A DNA stretch of 64,000 nt from Butyrivibrio sp. (GTDB lineage: Bacteria > Bacillota > Clostridia > Lachnospirales > Lachnospiraceae). The stretch is from the NCBI GenBank assembly GCA_022486625.1, contig JAKVKH010000002.1, positions 158,799 to 222,798 on the forward strand. Direction: 5' to 3'. Below are positions 1-8,872 of this stretch, piece after piece; within the stretch, counting starts at the first letter, position 1, and each line of letters starts with the position of its first letter. Both the position numbers and the translations under genes were made by a program. The notes below the pieces were generated by a model. That model had not been told where the DNA came from. It did not search any database and saw only the letters and a program-made list of their open reading frames with translations.

Positions 1-849
1 GGGCTTGCAAGAAACCGTGCCATGGAGGCAGCCGGAGGAAGCTTTATCGGATTTGTGGATGGAGATGACTATATTGAGCCGCAGATGTATGCTCTGATGC
101 TGGAAGGCATCATAAGGACAGGAGCGGATCTGGCTGTCTGCAGACATCACAGTCTGTCAGTGGACGATCCGGTGCAGGTCTGCGCAGCGGGAGAAGATCA
201 CCTGCCTGCAGAAGCAGATGTCACAGAACTGAGCAGGGATGAACTGCTGACCTGTCTGATTGAGGAAGATGAACATTATCCGATCAGAAATGCAGTATGG
301 AATAAGCTGTACAGAATGGAACTGATCAGCAGCTTCCGGCTGCCGGATCAGATGTATTATGAAGATATACTTTTTACCATGAAACTCATGGCGCAGGCGC
401 ATCAGGCGTGTTTCATTGACATGCCTCTGTATAATTATATAATAGACAGGAAAGACAGTATCATGAATCAGGGAATGAACCGTGGTATTCTGACGGATCA
501 GATTCCCGCCTACCGGGCAAAAGATGCGTATCTGCAGTCCATCGGGCGACAGGATCTTGTGGACACACATGATTACCTGGTGTATAAAAAGCTGCTGCTT
601 TTATATACAGAGGCCAGAAGATCTCACAGCAGTCTGAAAAAGGCAGATATGGGAGAACTGGCGCGTGTAATCCGCGGTGCAGGGGAGCGCTTTACTGCGA
701 TATATTCCTGCAGAATTGCAGACCCGCATCAGAAGTTCCGGATGCAGCTGTTTCTGAAGAGTCCGGTTTTATACGACATGTTTATGGATGTGAATGACGG
801 TGTTATCATTCCGCTTCGGCAGAGACTTCATGCCATTTACAGGAAATAA
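1..849 (+). CDS. Glycosyltransferase family 2, 5'-truncated by window edge
   Basis: The frame is open from base 1, so the N-terminus lies outside the window. It starts within the segment that precedes the GT-A metal site. GLARNRAMEAA followed by FVDGDDYIEP is the usual GT2 'ARN-G-x-A' helix plus the DxD-type motif, which binds the nucleotide-sugar metal ion. The remaining 250 or so residues are the acceptor half, with a conserved-looking W-N-K-L-Y-R segment around residue 100 and MYYEDILF after it, both typical of capsule GT2 enzymes. No membrane segment is visible, so it is probably a cytoplasmic or membrane-associated sugar transferase. The sugar and acceptor cannot be predicted. It runs directly into the GT11 gene 13 bases downstream. 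Family assignment is firm and specificity unknown. Confidence 0.88.
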   Translation, partial: GLARNRAMEAAGGSFIGFVDGDDYIEPQMYALMLEGIIRTGADLAVCRHHSLSVDDPVQVCAAGEDHLPAEADVTELSRDELLTCLIEEDEHYPIRNAVWNKLYRMELISSFRLPDQMYYEDILFTMKLMAQAHQACFIDMPLYNYIIDRKDSIMNQGMNRGILTDQIPAYRAKDAYLQSIGRQDLVDTHDYLVYKKLLLLYTEARRSHSSLKKADMGELARVIRGAGERFTAIYSCRIADPHQKFRMQLFLKSPVLYDMFMDVNDGVIIPLRQRLHAIYRK

Positions 850-862
850 TGTGCAGGTGAAT

Positions 863-1744
863 ATGATCATTATCAGAATGAAGGGCGGCCTCGGAAATCA
901 GATGTTTCAGTATGCGCTGTACAGCCAGCTGAGCGATATGGGCCGTGAAGTGAAAATGGACGATGTTACCGGGTTTCGCGAAGATCTGCAGCGGGATCCG
1001 GCACTTTCAGTATTTGGAATTGATTATAAACGGGCCAGCAGGGAAGAAGTGATCCGCATCACGGATTCCTATATGGATTTTCCAAGCCGTGTCAGAAGAA
1101 AGATTTTTGGCAGAAAAACGCTGGAATATGAAGAGAAAAAGGCGGATTTTGATCCGAAGGTACTGAAGTGCAGGGATGCTTATCTGGTAGGATTCTGGCA
1201 GACAGAGCGTTATTTTCCGGAAAAAAGAGTCAGAGACCGGCTCAGACAGGAATTTCTGCAGAAAAGAGAAGAAATTCTGCAGGGAACTGCAGAACAGAAG
1301 CTTCTTCTGCAGATGCGGCAGGAGCAGTCGGTCAGTATTCACGTCAGAAGAGGGGATTATCTGACGCCAGGTACGGTGGAAACATTTGGCGGAATCTGTA
1401 CAGATGATTATTACGAAAAGGCACAGAGCCGAATCCTGCAGAATTATCCTGATGCTGTTTTTTATGTTTTTTCAAATGAACCGGAATGGGCCAGAGAGCA
1501 TTTCAGGGGAGAAAAATACATAACAGTTGATTGCAGATGCAAATCCGCAGATGCGGCAGAACTTTATCTGATGAGCAGCTGCAGACATCATATTCTGGCG
1601 AACAGCAGCTTCAGCTGGTGGAGCGCATGGCTGGGAGAACATGGCGCAGATCATATGATATTTGCACCTGACAGATGGTTGAATAATAAGATAATGACTG
1701 ATATTTATACAGAGGATATGATTCGAATCAGTTCAGAAAAGTAA
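863..1744 (+). CDS. Alpha-1,2-fucosyltransferase-like GT11 enzyme
   Basis: GT11 enzymes move fucose from GDP-fucose to the 2-position of an acceptor sugar, usually galactose. The N-terminus carries the family signature MKGGLGNQMFQYAL. Near residue 155 is HVRRGDYL, the GDP-fucose binding H-x-R-R-x-D motif, and near residue 240 is NSSFSWWSAWL. At 293 residues the length is normal for the family. I start at ATG 863 because the family motif begins immediately after it. GTG 851 in the same frame is an alternative and has AGGAAA upstream. It is the first of three GT11-like genes in the window (also 3655 and 14943). No GDP-fucose biosynthesis gene (gmd, fcl, fkp) is visible here, so the donor must be made elsewhere. 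True specificity could differ from fucose. Confidence 0.9.
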   Translation: MIIIRMKGGLGNQMFQYALYSQLSDMGREVKMDDVTGFREDLQRDPALSVFGIDYKRASREEVIRITDSYMDFPSRVRRKIFGRKTLEYEEKKADFDPKVLKCRDAYLVGFWQTERYFPEKRVRDRLRQEFLQKREEILQGTAEQKLLLQMRQEQSVSIHVRRGDYLTPGTVETFGGICTDDYYEKAQSRILQNYPDAVFYVFSNEPEWAREHFRGEKYITVDCRCKSADAAELYLMSSCRHHILANSSFSWWSAWLGEHGADHMIFAPDRWLNNKIMTDIYTEDMIRISSEK

Positions 1745-1758
1745 ACGGAGAAGACCGA

Positions 1759-3591
1759 ATGAATTTCAGAAAGAAAAAGAGCAATACAGGCAGTACTGCA
1801 GACCTCAGTCTGTTCCATAAGATCAATTACATTTTTGACAGAAAGCAGAAAAAGCACTTTCTGCTGCTGGGGGTGTATATCCTGATCGGTGCGGTGTTTG
1901 AAACACTGGGCGTTTCCATGATGGTGCCGATTATTTCAGCAATCATTGTACCGGATACGCTGCACAGAAAGATCAGAAAAGCCACAGAGATTGTCCCCGG
2001 ACTCCAGAAGATCATGGATGTATTTCACCTGACGAGCGATATGAAGATTATTGTGGCGCTGCTGCTGTCGCTGATTCTGATCTTTGTGATCAAGAATGTC
2101 TATCTGCTCTGGCTGACCTATGAACAGAATACATTTGTTGCTCATGTGCGTAATGACATGATCAGCCGTGTGATGAGGGAATTTCTCAATCGTCCCTATG
2201 AGGATTATCTGGGTGCTGATATTCCGACAGTCTTCCGGATTACGGACAGTGATATTCCGCATACTTTCTCCATGATTCTGGCAATGCTCTCTCTTGCAAC
2301 AGAACTTGTTGTGTCTCTGTTCCTGTGTATTGTACTGCTTGTTGTGAACTGGCAGATGACAATATTTATCATTGTGGTATTTCTGCTTCTCACTGCAATC
2401 AATACCAGATTTCTTAAACCAAGACTTAATAAGATTGGAAAGAAGAATCAGGAGATACAGTCGCAGATTGCAAAGTGGAGAATTCAGGCAATTTACGGAC
2501 TGAAAGATGTCAAGGTTCTGAATCGTCAGGATTTCTTTATCCGTAACTATTATGAGAGCGGAAAAATCGGAGCGGATACGTCCAGAGACTATACTGTACT
2601 GAACAATCTCCCGCGACTTCTGATTGAAACAGTCTTTATCACGAGTGTACTGGGATTCATTATCATATATCTTGTAAACGGTGGCAATATCACACTGCTG
2701 ATTCCGCAGCTGATGGCATTTGCCGTGGCAGCGATGAGAATTATGCCAAGTGCCAACAGAATCAATACCTATCTGACGGAAATTGCCTATGAAGAGCCCA
2801 GCCTGAATTTCGTTTATGACAATCTGACGGAGTCCATGAAGACAGATAAGGCCATGCGCGCAGAGAAGGAAAAGATCGCCGGTCCGCCGCTTGAGTTGAA
2901 AAAGGAGATTGTACTTAAAAACATCACCTTTGCCTATCCGGACAGTGAGCGGAATATCTTTTCTGCAGCCAGCATGACAATCCCCAAGGGAAAGTCTGTC
3001 GGAATCATCGGTTCCTCCGGTGCGGGTAAATCCACGATTGTAGATATTCTTCTGGGACTTTTGCATGTACAGACGGGAGAAATTCTGTGTGACGGAAACA
3101 ATATTTTCAGTAATTATGAATCCTGGCTCGGACAGATCGGATATATTCCGCAGACAATCTATATGATTGATGAGTCCATTCGGGATAACATTGCATTTGG
3201 TATTGATCATGACCAGATCAGTGAGAAGCGGATCTGGGAGGTAATGGATGAAGCACAGCTCAGTGACTTTGTCAGAAATCTTCCGGAGGGACTTGATACC
3301 AGAATCGGTGACAGAGGTGTCAGACTTTCCGGCGGACAGCGCCAGAGAATCGGAATTGCCAGAGCCCTTTATCATAATCCTGAGATCCTGGTATTTGATG
3401 AAGCGACAAGTGCGCTTGATAATGAGACAGAGGCTGCAGTCATGCAGGCAGTCAACAGCTTCCATGGAAAGAAAACAATGGTGATCATTGCACACCGTCT
3501 CAATACCATCGAAAAATGTGATGTGATCTATGAAGTAAAGGATGAGAAAATCGTACCGACAACGCTTGAGGGACGTACCATTATTCATTGA
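1759..3591 (+). CDS. ABC-type lipid-linked oligosaccharide flippase, PglK-like (first of three)
   Basis: This is a half-transporter with a fused membrane domain and ATPase, 610 residues. Hydrophobic segments lie at roughly 35-60, 90-115, 170-215 and 285-330. The nucleotide-binding domain follows, with Walker A GSSGAGKST at 418-426, signature LSGGQRQR at 523, Walker B LVFDEATSALD (Asp547, Glu548) and the H-loop His at 579. The 'FETLGVSMMVPII' first helix is typical of the PglK/WlaB group, which flips undecaprenyl-diphosphate-linked oligosaccharides across the membrane. Two paralogues sit at 32305 and 54987. The ATPase core is nearly identical in protein to the 32305 copy, yet the codons differ widely. 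The role in glycan export is well supported by context, and the cargo is unknown. Confidence 0.92.
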   Translation: MNFRKKKSNTGSTADLSLFHKINYIFDRKQKKHFLLLGVYILIGAVFETLGVSMMVPIISAIIVPDTLHRKIRKATEIVPGLQKIMDVFHLTSDMKIIVALLLSLILIFVIKNVYLLWLTYEQNTFVAHVRNDMISRVMREFLNRPYEDYLGADIPTVFRITDSDIPHTFSMILAMLSLATELVVSLFLCIVLLVVNWQMTIFIIVVFLLLTAINTRFLKPRLNKIGKKNQEIQSQIAKWRIQAIYGLKDVKVLNRQDFFIRNYYESGKIGADTSRDYTVLNNLPRLLIETVFITSVLGFIIIYLVNGGNITLLIPQLMAFAVAAMRIMPSANRINTYLTEIAYEEPSLNFVYDNLTESMKTDKAMRAEKEKIAGPPLELKKEIVLKNITFAYPDSERNIFSAASMTIPKGKSVGIIGSSGAGKSTIVDILLGLLHVQTGEILCDGNNIFSNYESWLGQIGYIPQTIYMIDESIRDNIAFGIDHDQISEKRIWEVMDEAQLSDFVRNLPEGLDTRIGDRGVRLSGGQRQRIGIARALYHNPEILVFDEATSALDNETEAAVMQAVNSFHGKKTMVIIAHRLNTIEKCDVIYEVKDEKIVPTTLEGRTIIH

Positions 3592-3654
3592 GATGAGTAT
3601 AAAAACGAGAAAATGCGCAGTTATTAATAAAAGATTTAAGAAATTGGAGCAGAT

Positions 3655-4704
3655 ATGATCGGAACTGAGTTTATTGAGGGATTTGGACTGGGGAATCAGC
3701 TGTTCTGCTATGTGACGGCGAGATGTATCGCCATGGAGAAAGGCTGTGAATTTGGAACAGCCAATCAGCAGCAGCTCGGAAATGTGTTTCACAGTCACAG
3801 GGGAATGTACTTTATGGACATTGACCTTGGAAAAGAAATCACGCAGGAAATGAAAGCCTCCTATACCCGTTTTGATGATGCGGATGACCGTCTTTATATG
3901 GGAAACTCAAAACATGATATGAGTAACGGGTGTTATATCAGCGGCGCAGATGACCGCATTCATGAGGTCAGTGACAACACACTGATTTATGGCAATATGC
4001 AGGATGAGAGCTATTTCTGCAGATACCGGAATGAAATCCGCAGCTGGCTCCATGTGAAAGAGGAAGCAGATTCGCATGAGTATACCAGAGATAATCTCTG
4101 TATCATCAATATGAGAGGTGGAGAGTATACCGGGCATCCGGAGCTCTATCTTGACAGAAGATACTGGCAGAATGCAATCCGGAACATGAAGAAGATCCGT
4201 CCGGATATGCAGTTCATGATCGTGACAGAGGATGTGGAATCCGCCAGAAAGGTGCTGCCGGAATATGAAGCACACCATTTTGATATGGGTAAGGATTATG
4301 TGACAATTAAAAACGCACGTTACCTTATACTGTCCAATTCTTCTTTTGCCATATTACCGACGATGACCAGTGAAACGCTTCAGTACGCAATTGCACCCAA
4401 ATACTGGGCAAGACATAATGTATCTGATGGATTCTGGTCTTCGGAACAGAATATCTACAGCTTCCTGCATTATCAGGACAGAAAGGGCAGAGTCTTTACT
4501 GCCGGGGAATGCCGGAGTGAGCTTGCAGAATATAAAAAACACTCGAAATTATATGCACGAAGGAATATACGACCCGGAAAGGCAAGAATTTTTTGTCAGG
4601 TAATCAGGAGAAAACTGCTGTATGGCAGATTTTACCTTCAGAAGATCTGGAGGTCGCTGGAGCGCAGAAGCGGAATCATTCATACCTGGCAGGGGCAGAA
4701 CTGA
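3655..4704 (+). CDS. Divergent GT11-like fucosyltransferase
   Basis: The protein has 349 residues. The start region GFGLGNQLFCYVTAR matches the GT11 N-terminal signature G-x-G-N-Q-x-F, INMRGGEY around residue 155 stands where other members have H-x-R-R-G-D-Y, and LSNSSFAIL near 225 is the usual acceptor-side motif. The R-G-G change in the nucleotide-binding motif and the basic C-terminal tail of about 80 residues set it apart from the copies at 863 and 14943. It may therefore use another donor or acceptor. ATG 3655 has GGAG five bases upstream. A 63-base gap separates it from the ABC flippase, with no clear promoter or terminator in it. Family level is likely; fucose specificity is inference. 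Confidence 0.78.
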   Translation: MIGTEFIEGFGLGNQLFCYVTARCIAMEKGCEFGTANQQQLGNVFHSHRGMYFMDIDLGKEITQEMKASYTRFDDADDRLYMGNSKHDMSNGCYISGADDRIHEVSDNTLIYGNMQDESYFCRYRNEIRSWLHVKEEADSHEYTRDNLCIINMRGGEYTGHPELYLDRRYWQNAIRNMKKIRPDMQFMIVTEDVESARKVLPEYEAHHFDMGKDYVTIKNARYLILSNSSFAILPTMTSETLQYAIAPKYWARHNVSDGFWSSEQNIYSFLHYQDRKGRVFTAGECRSELAEYKKHSKLYARRNIRPGKARIFCQVIRRKLLYGRFYLQKIWRSLERRSGIIHTWQGQN

Positions 4705-4723
4705 AAGCCGGTAAAGGAGTATT

Positions 4724-5497
4724 GTGGGAAACAGAACAGGAAAACTGCAGCTGCCGGATGTGACGCTGGCGGCAATGACAAGCGTAAATATCTATGAAAC
4801 TGTCCAGGCACTGAAATACAGCATGCGTGGAATTGATTTTGGTGAAGTGGTGCTGATTACGGATCGCAGGCCGTTTCTTCTGCCAAAAGGAATTCAGTAT
4901 CGCCATACTTCGAAGCTTGACAGTATTGATAAATTTAATTATAAGATGACTTATGAACTTAAAGATTACATCCATACGGATTATGCACTGATCGTTCATG
5001 CCGATGGTTTTGTCATTCATCCGGAGCTGTGGAGGGATGAGTTTCTGGACTATGATTATATCGGATCTCCGTGGCCGCTTCCGAAAAATGATTATGCATA
5101 CAGAGACAGTAAGGGACAGATCTGCCGTGTCGGGAACAGCGTTTCGATTCGCAGTAAAAGGCTTATGCAGTTCCCTGCAGTACATCATCTTAAGTGGGAA
5201 CCTGTAGATGACGGTTATTATAACGAGGATATTTTTCTGTGTTGTCACAGCCGGAATGAAATGGAGAAATACGGGCTTAAATGGGCACCGCTTGAAACAG
5301 CGGTTTACTTTGGAAGAGAGCATATGCTTCCGGAGAATCATGGAGTTGAGCCGTTTACCTTTCACAAATGGAGAGGTGAAAATGCGGAATATCCGAGGTT
5401 CATTTCGCCGGAAAAGAGATTTCGAAGGGCGGTTCGTCCGCTCCTGTTCTGGAGAAAAACAGCAAAGTGGCGTAAAGCGCACGGATTTGAGGATTGA
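4724..5497 (+). CDS. DUF5672 family protein, probable glycosyltransferase-like
   Basis: The 257-residue protein matches what I remember of DUF5672. It has an early VTLAAMTSVN strand, then HADGFVIHPELW (a D-x-D-like position), IGSPWPLP and GNSVSIRSKRLM in the middle, and FTFHKWRG near the end. These proteins occur in glycan loci next to glycosyltransferases and look like GT-A folds, but I know of no assigned reaction. The start is GTG 4724, chosen because AAAGGAG lies just upstream and the conserved strand begins about 15 residues later. The next ATG would remove part of it. The stop overlaps the ribosome binding site of the GT17 gene. No signal peptide or membrane helix is visible. Confidence 0.72.
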   Translation: MGNRTGKLQLPDVTLAAMTSVNIYETVQALKYSMRGIDFGEVVLITDRRPFLLPKGIQYRHTSKLDSIDKFNYKMTYELKDYIHTDYALIVHADGFVIHPELWRDEFLDYDYIGSPWPLPKNDYAYRDSKGQICRVGNSVSIRSKRLMQFPAVHHLKWEPVDDGYYNEDIFLCCHSRNEMEKYGLKWAPLETAVYFGREHMLPENHGVEPFTFHKWRGENAEYPRFISPEKRFRRAVRPLLFWRKTAKWRKAHGFED

Positions 5498-5499
5498 TT

Positions 5500-6456
5500 A
5501 TGGTATATGACTGCATTCCCTTTTTTAATGAAGTGGATATTTTAAAGCTGAGACTGCACATTATGGATCCTTATGTGGATCGTTTCGTCATTGAAGAAGC
5601 GACGATGACATTTTCAGGAGAACCCAAGGAACTCTGTTTTGAAAAAAACAGGGAAATGTTCCGGGAGTTCCTTCCAAAAATAACATACGTTGTGGTACGG
5701 GATACCCCGGTACATGCAATTACACACGAGAGGGATTACTTTCAGAAAAATCATCTGGTGGAAGGACTTAAGGATGCAGGACCGGACGACGTAATTATTT
5801 TTGGTGATGCGGACGAGATTCCCAATCCGGAGACACTGAAGAAACTGATCGGAAATTTTGATAAAACCAAAGTTTATCACCTTGCACAAAGAAATTTTTA
5901 TGGTTTCCTGAATATGGAAGAAAAGTCAGGTACGCTGATGTCGATTACCGGAGAATTCCCGGAGATCGGGCAGAAAGACCGTAAATGGCTGGGAACCAAG
6001 GTATTCTCAGTTCAGAATATCCCGGAGGAAGGAATTGTCCGTATGAGAGATCTGATTCCTGTAACGGATGGGAGAAGCGTACGGGTAGCAGATGGAGGCT
6101 GGCATTTTGGCTACATGGGCGGTGATCATGAAACAAATGCAGCCAGACGAATCGGCGTAAAGGTTAAGGCAGCAGCACATCAGGAATATAATGACCGCGA
6201 AATTCTGGCAGAGACAATGGATCGCCTGATTCTGGGACAGGATATTTTCGGGCGTAATGCCAGATTTGAGCGAGTTGAAATTGATGACAGCTATCCGGCA
6301 TATTTACGGGAGAACATTTCTGACTACAGGCACCTTGTCATGCCGGTAATTACGCCATGGATGACTTTTACGCACAGACTTGACATTACAGCAGGGAGAT
6401 TCTGCAGGAAGGCATGGCATCATGTACTTCGCAGATTCAAGCGGAGGAGCATATGA
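5500..6456 (+). CDS. GT17 family glycosyltransferase (MGAT3-like)
   Basis: The protein begins MVYDCIPFFNEVDIL, the N-terminal signature of GT17. This family includes the animal beta-1,4-mannosyl-glycoprotein N-acetylglucosaminyltransferase (bisecting GlcNAc) and many bacterial and viral homologues of unknown specificity. FGDADEIPNPE near residue 108 supplies the acidic metal-binding D-x-D-E, and WHFGYMGG near 205 is another family motif. Length 318 is normal for the bacterial members. ATG 5500 has GAGGA six bases upstream, placed across the stop of the DUF5672 gene. A TTG six bases further upstream lies too close to that site. The next gene starts inside this stop codon (ATGA overlap). The bacterial substrate is unknown. 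Confidence 0.86.
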   Translation: MVYDCIPFFNEVDILKLRLHIMDPYVDRFVIEEATMTFSGEPKELCFEKNREMFREFLPKITYVVVRDTPVHAITHERDYFQKNHLVEGLKDAGPDDVIIFGDADEIPNPETLKKLIGNFDKTKVYHLAQRNFYGFLNMEEKSGTLMSITGEFPEIGQKDRKWLGTKVFSVQNIPEEGIVRMRDLIPVTDGRSVRVADGGWHFGYMGGDHETNAARRIGVKVKAAAHQEYNDREILAETMDRLILGQDIFGRNARFERVEIDDSYPAYLRENISDYRHLVMPVITPWMTFTHRLDITAGRFCRKAWHHVLRRFKRRSI

Positions 6457-7631
6457 CAGAGAAGATACCTTCAATCAGGAAAATCCTGTTTTATCTGGCA
6501 CTTGTCATTGAAATTGCGCTTGTGATCGTGGATAAGAGCGAATTGCACAATCCTTACGTCAGTTACTTTTTCCGCGTTACCTTTCTGCTGACACTTGCAG
6601 TTGTTCTGCTTTCTGATTATACGAAGCGTGAGTGGATTGTGATTGCAATGACCGTTGCCGTCGCTGCAGTGAGTTACCGGATTAGCGGACGCAATGAAAT
6701 GCTGCGGTTTGCTGTTTTCGTTTTTGCATGTAAGCATATGAAAATGGATCAATCACTTCGACTGAGTTTCCTGGCAACGACGGCGGGGTGTATTGCAATT
6801 GTGCTACTTTCTGTAACAGGAATTCTGGGCAGGATCAGCCTGACGCAGGACTATGGCAGGAGTGCCGGCGTGATTACAAGGTATACTTTTGGCTTCGGAC
6901 ACCCCAATGCGATGCAGTGCATGTTTATCATGCTCATGCTGCTTGGCATGTATCTCTATGAACGGAAAATGAAGTGGTATATTTACCTGCTGCTGATGCT
7001 GGCCAATTACGGAATCTATAAGCTGACAGATTCCAGAACCGGCTTCCTTGTGGCAGTCGGAGCAATCCTGCTTGCAGTGCTCCTGCATTATACAAAGCTG
7101 GGCATGCACATGTGGACCTATATCTGCGGCATTGCCGTGATGGGCGGCAGTATTGCGTTTTCGGTCTGGGCAGCAGTGGAAAGTATATATGCCTGGTGTG
7201 ACGGGACATTGGTATTTAAACTTAACGGTGTCCTGAATGGACGGATTGTGCAGCTGTACTGGGGAACCAATGCGCATGAAGGGGCAATTCAGACCTGGAG
7301 ACTGTTCTCTTCCAGAACCAGTCAGGAATATTTTGATATGGGCTGGGTCAGACTTTTTTACTGGTACGGATGGATTCCGGCGATACTTGTGATTGTACTG
7401 CTGGTACTGCTGCTGCTGGAATGCGGAAGACGTCATGACAGTGCTGCGCTGATGCTGATTGTATCCATGTCTGTTTATACGATTGTGGAGGCACATCTTG
7501 TGTCTGAATATATCGGACGCAATTATCTGCTGCTGATTCTGGGCGCTTATGGATTTTCCATGTTGCATGCAGATCAGGGCAGAGAAACAGGACTTGTACA
7601 GCTCCTGAAAAAGAAAAAGCAAAATTGTTAA
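6453..7631 (+). CDS. Wzy-like O-antigen/capsule polymerase (first of three)
   Basis: This is a 392-residue polytopic protein with around ten hydrophobic segments. A larger hydrophilic extracytoplasmic stretch lies around 255-300, the usual position of the polymerase loop. The motif FGFGHPNAMQCMF near residue 150 resembles the G-x-x-H-P-N motif found in many Bacillota Wzy proteins, and TDSRTGFL near 200 is also typical. It would link flipped repeat units head to tail on undecaprenyl diphosphate outside the membrane. ATG 6453 is chosen over an earlier in-frame ATG because GGAGGA lies five bases upstream and it overlaps the previous stop by four bases. The 529-residue protein at 38563 shares the H-P-N motif. 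Polymerase versus ligase cannot be separated from sequence alone. Confidence 0.82.
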   Translation: MTEKIPSIRKILFYLALVIEIALVIVDKSELHNPYVSYFFRVTFLLTLAVVLLSDYTKREWIVIAMTVAVAAVSYRISGRNEMLRFAVFVFACKHMKMDQSLRLSFLATTAGCIAIVLLSVTGILGRISLTQDYGRSAGVITRYTFGFGHPNAMQCMFIMLMLLGMYLYERKMKWYIYLLLMLANYGIYKLTDSRTGFLVAVGAILLAVLLHYTKLGMHMWTYICGIAVMGGSIAFSVWAAVESIYAWCDGTLVFKLNGVLNGRIVQLYWGTNAHEGAIQTWRLFSSRTSQEYFDMGWVRLFYWYGWIPAILVIVLLVLLLLECGRRHDSAALMLIVSMSVYTIVEAHLVSEYIGRNYLLLILGAYGFSMLHADQGRETGLVQLLKKKKQNC

Positions 7632-7656
7632 AAACAGATTTAAGAAAGGCTGGAAT

Positions 7657-8868
7657 ATGTCAGAACGCAGCAGACTTGTGTTATATGACACTACCAATTT
7701 CATGGATTTTCCGATCGGAGGGCAGCTGACCAGTGTCAGGAATTTTTTGAAGTTTCTGGCGGAGGTGCATGCTGACCGGATGAAAGATGTGGTGCTGGTC
7801 GGTGTGACCAGAATTCCGGAGGAACTTGGCATCTGGCAGAAGCTTTCATTACAGAATCAGGATGGGCGTACAGGTGTGGAAGAGCATGAAGAAGGAAAGG
7901 CACCGGCTACAGTTCATTTTCTGCCGGTTGCTATTGCAGAAGAAAACCTTGGTCATACGGCACATTCACTCAGGCTTCGGTATGCGAAGGGACTTCTGAA
8001 ATATGGAAGAATGCTTCATTTATCACGGTTTGATTGCAACTATTTTCAGACACCTGAAGCAGTAGGACCGGTGTGGCTTCTTCAGCCATTTGCACATTTT
8101 GTTATTTTTTCACATGGCAGTTTTGTCAATATGGATAAGGGATTCCGCTTTTTTCAGGATAAACCGTTTGTGCGCAGAATGTTCAGTGGATATCTGAAGT
8201 GGATGCTCAGGAAGGCTGATCTGATTTTTATTCTGGATGAAGACAGCAGAAGAGATTATCAGAAATATACGGATCGTATGGAAAAACCTGGAAATTCCAT
8301 CGTTTTGCCGGAGCAGTATGATGTGTGGAAAACGCACGTATTTCGGGGCAGAATTCTCTTTGTCGGAAGACTTTCCAAAGTGAAAAGAGTAGACGGAATC
8401 ATCCGTGCAATGGCACTTCTTCCGGAGGAAGATACACTGACGGTTGTAGGGGACGGAGAAGAGAGGGATGCACTGAGTACACTGACGCAAAAGCTTGGGC
8501 TTTCTGAACGAGTCAGTTTTACCGGTGCGGTAAGTCCGGTACAGACCGGGACATATATGGACGAAGCGGATATTCTGATAATGAATTCGGATTTTGAAGG
8601 AGTGCCGATGACGATCCTTGAAGCTCTCAGTCATGGAATTCCCGTGATCACTACAGATGTCGGCGGAATCGGAGAAACGGTACGGTTCGGCACAGATGCA
8701 CTGCAGACGGATGGTACGCCTGAAAGCATTGCGAAAGCAGCAGAGCACATGAAGCAGGATTATGAACGATTTGCAGAGTGTGCACACCAGCATGGTGCAG
8801 ATTATGATTACCGCCTTGTAAATCGTAAGATATACGACAGTCTGTGTCGTTTCTGGAAGGAAAGATAA
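7657..8868 (+). CDS. GT4 glycosyltransferase
   Basis: The protein has 403 residues in a GT-B two-domain layout. The C-terminal Rossmann domain starts near 228 with ILFVGRLSKVKRVDGIIRA, continues with VVGDGEERDALSTL, and has the GT4 acidic signature near 305-320 (NSDFEGVPMTILEALSHGIP) for nucleotide-sugar binding. The N-terminal domain has an unusual opening, LVLYDTTNFMDFPIGGQLTS, rather than the common glycine-rich loop. It is cytoplasmic, with no signal or membrane segment. It sits between a polymerase and a GT-C-like membrane protein in the same operon. A weak AAAGG site precedes ATG 7657. Donor and acceptor are unknown. Confidence 0.87.
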   Translation: MSERSRLVLYDTTNFMDFPIGGQLTSVRNFLKFLAEVHADRMKDVVLVGVTRIPEELGIWQKLSLQNQDGRTGVEEHEEGKAPATVHFLPVAIAEENLGHTAHSLRLRYAKGLLKYGRMLHLSRFDCNYFQTPEAVGPVWLLQPFAHFVIFSHGSFVNMDKGFRFFQDKPFVRRMFSGYLKWMLRKADLIFILDEDSRRDYQKYTDRMEKPGNSIVLPEQYDVWKTHVFRGRILFVGRLSKVKRVDGIIRAMALLPEEDTLTVVGDGEERDALSTLTQKLGLSERVSFTGAVSPVQTGTYMDEADILIMNSDFEGVPMTILEALSHGIPVITTDVGGIGETVRFGTDALQTDGTPESIAKAAEHMKQDYERFAECAHQHGADYDYRLVNRKIYDSLCRFWKER

Positions 8869-8872
8869 GCAT

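Noticed and set aside
1936..3798. A 620-codon open frame on the minus strand across the first ABC flippase gene
   Set aside because: It is antisense to a gene with complete ABC motifs, its translation lacks recognisable domains and is rich in Cys, His and Ile as mirror frames usually are, and no ribosome binding site supports it.
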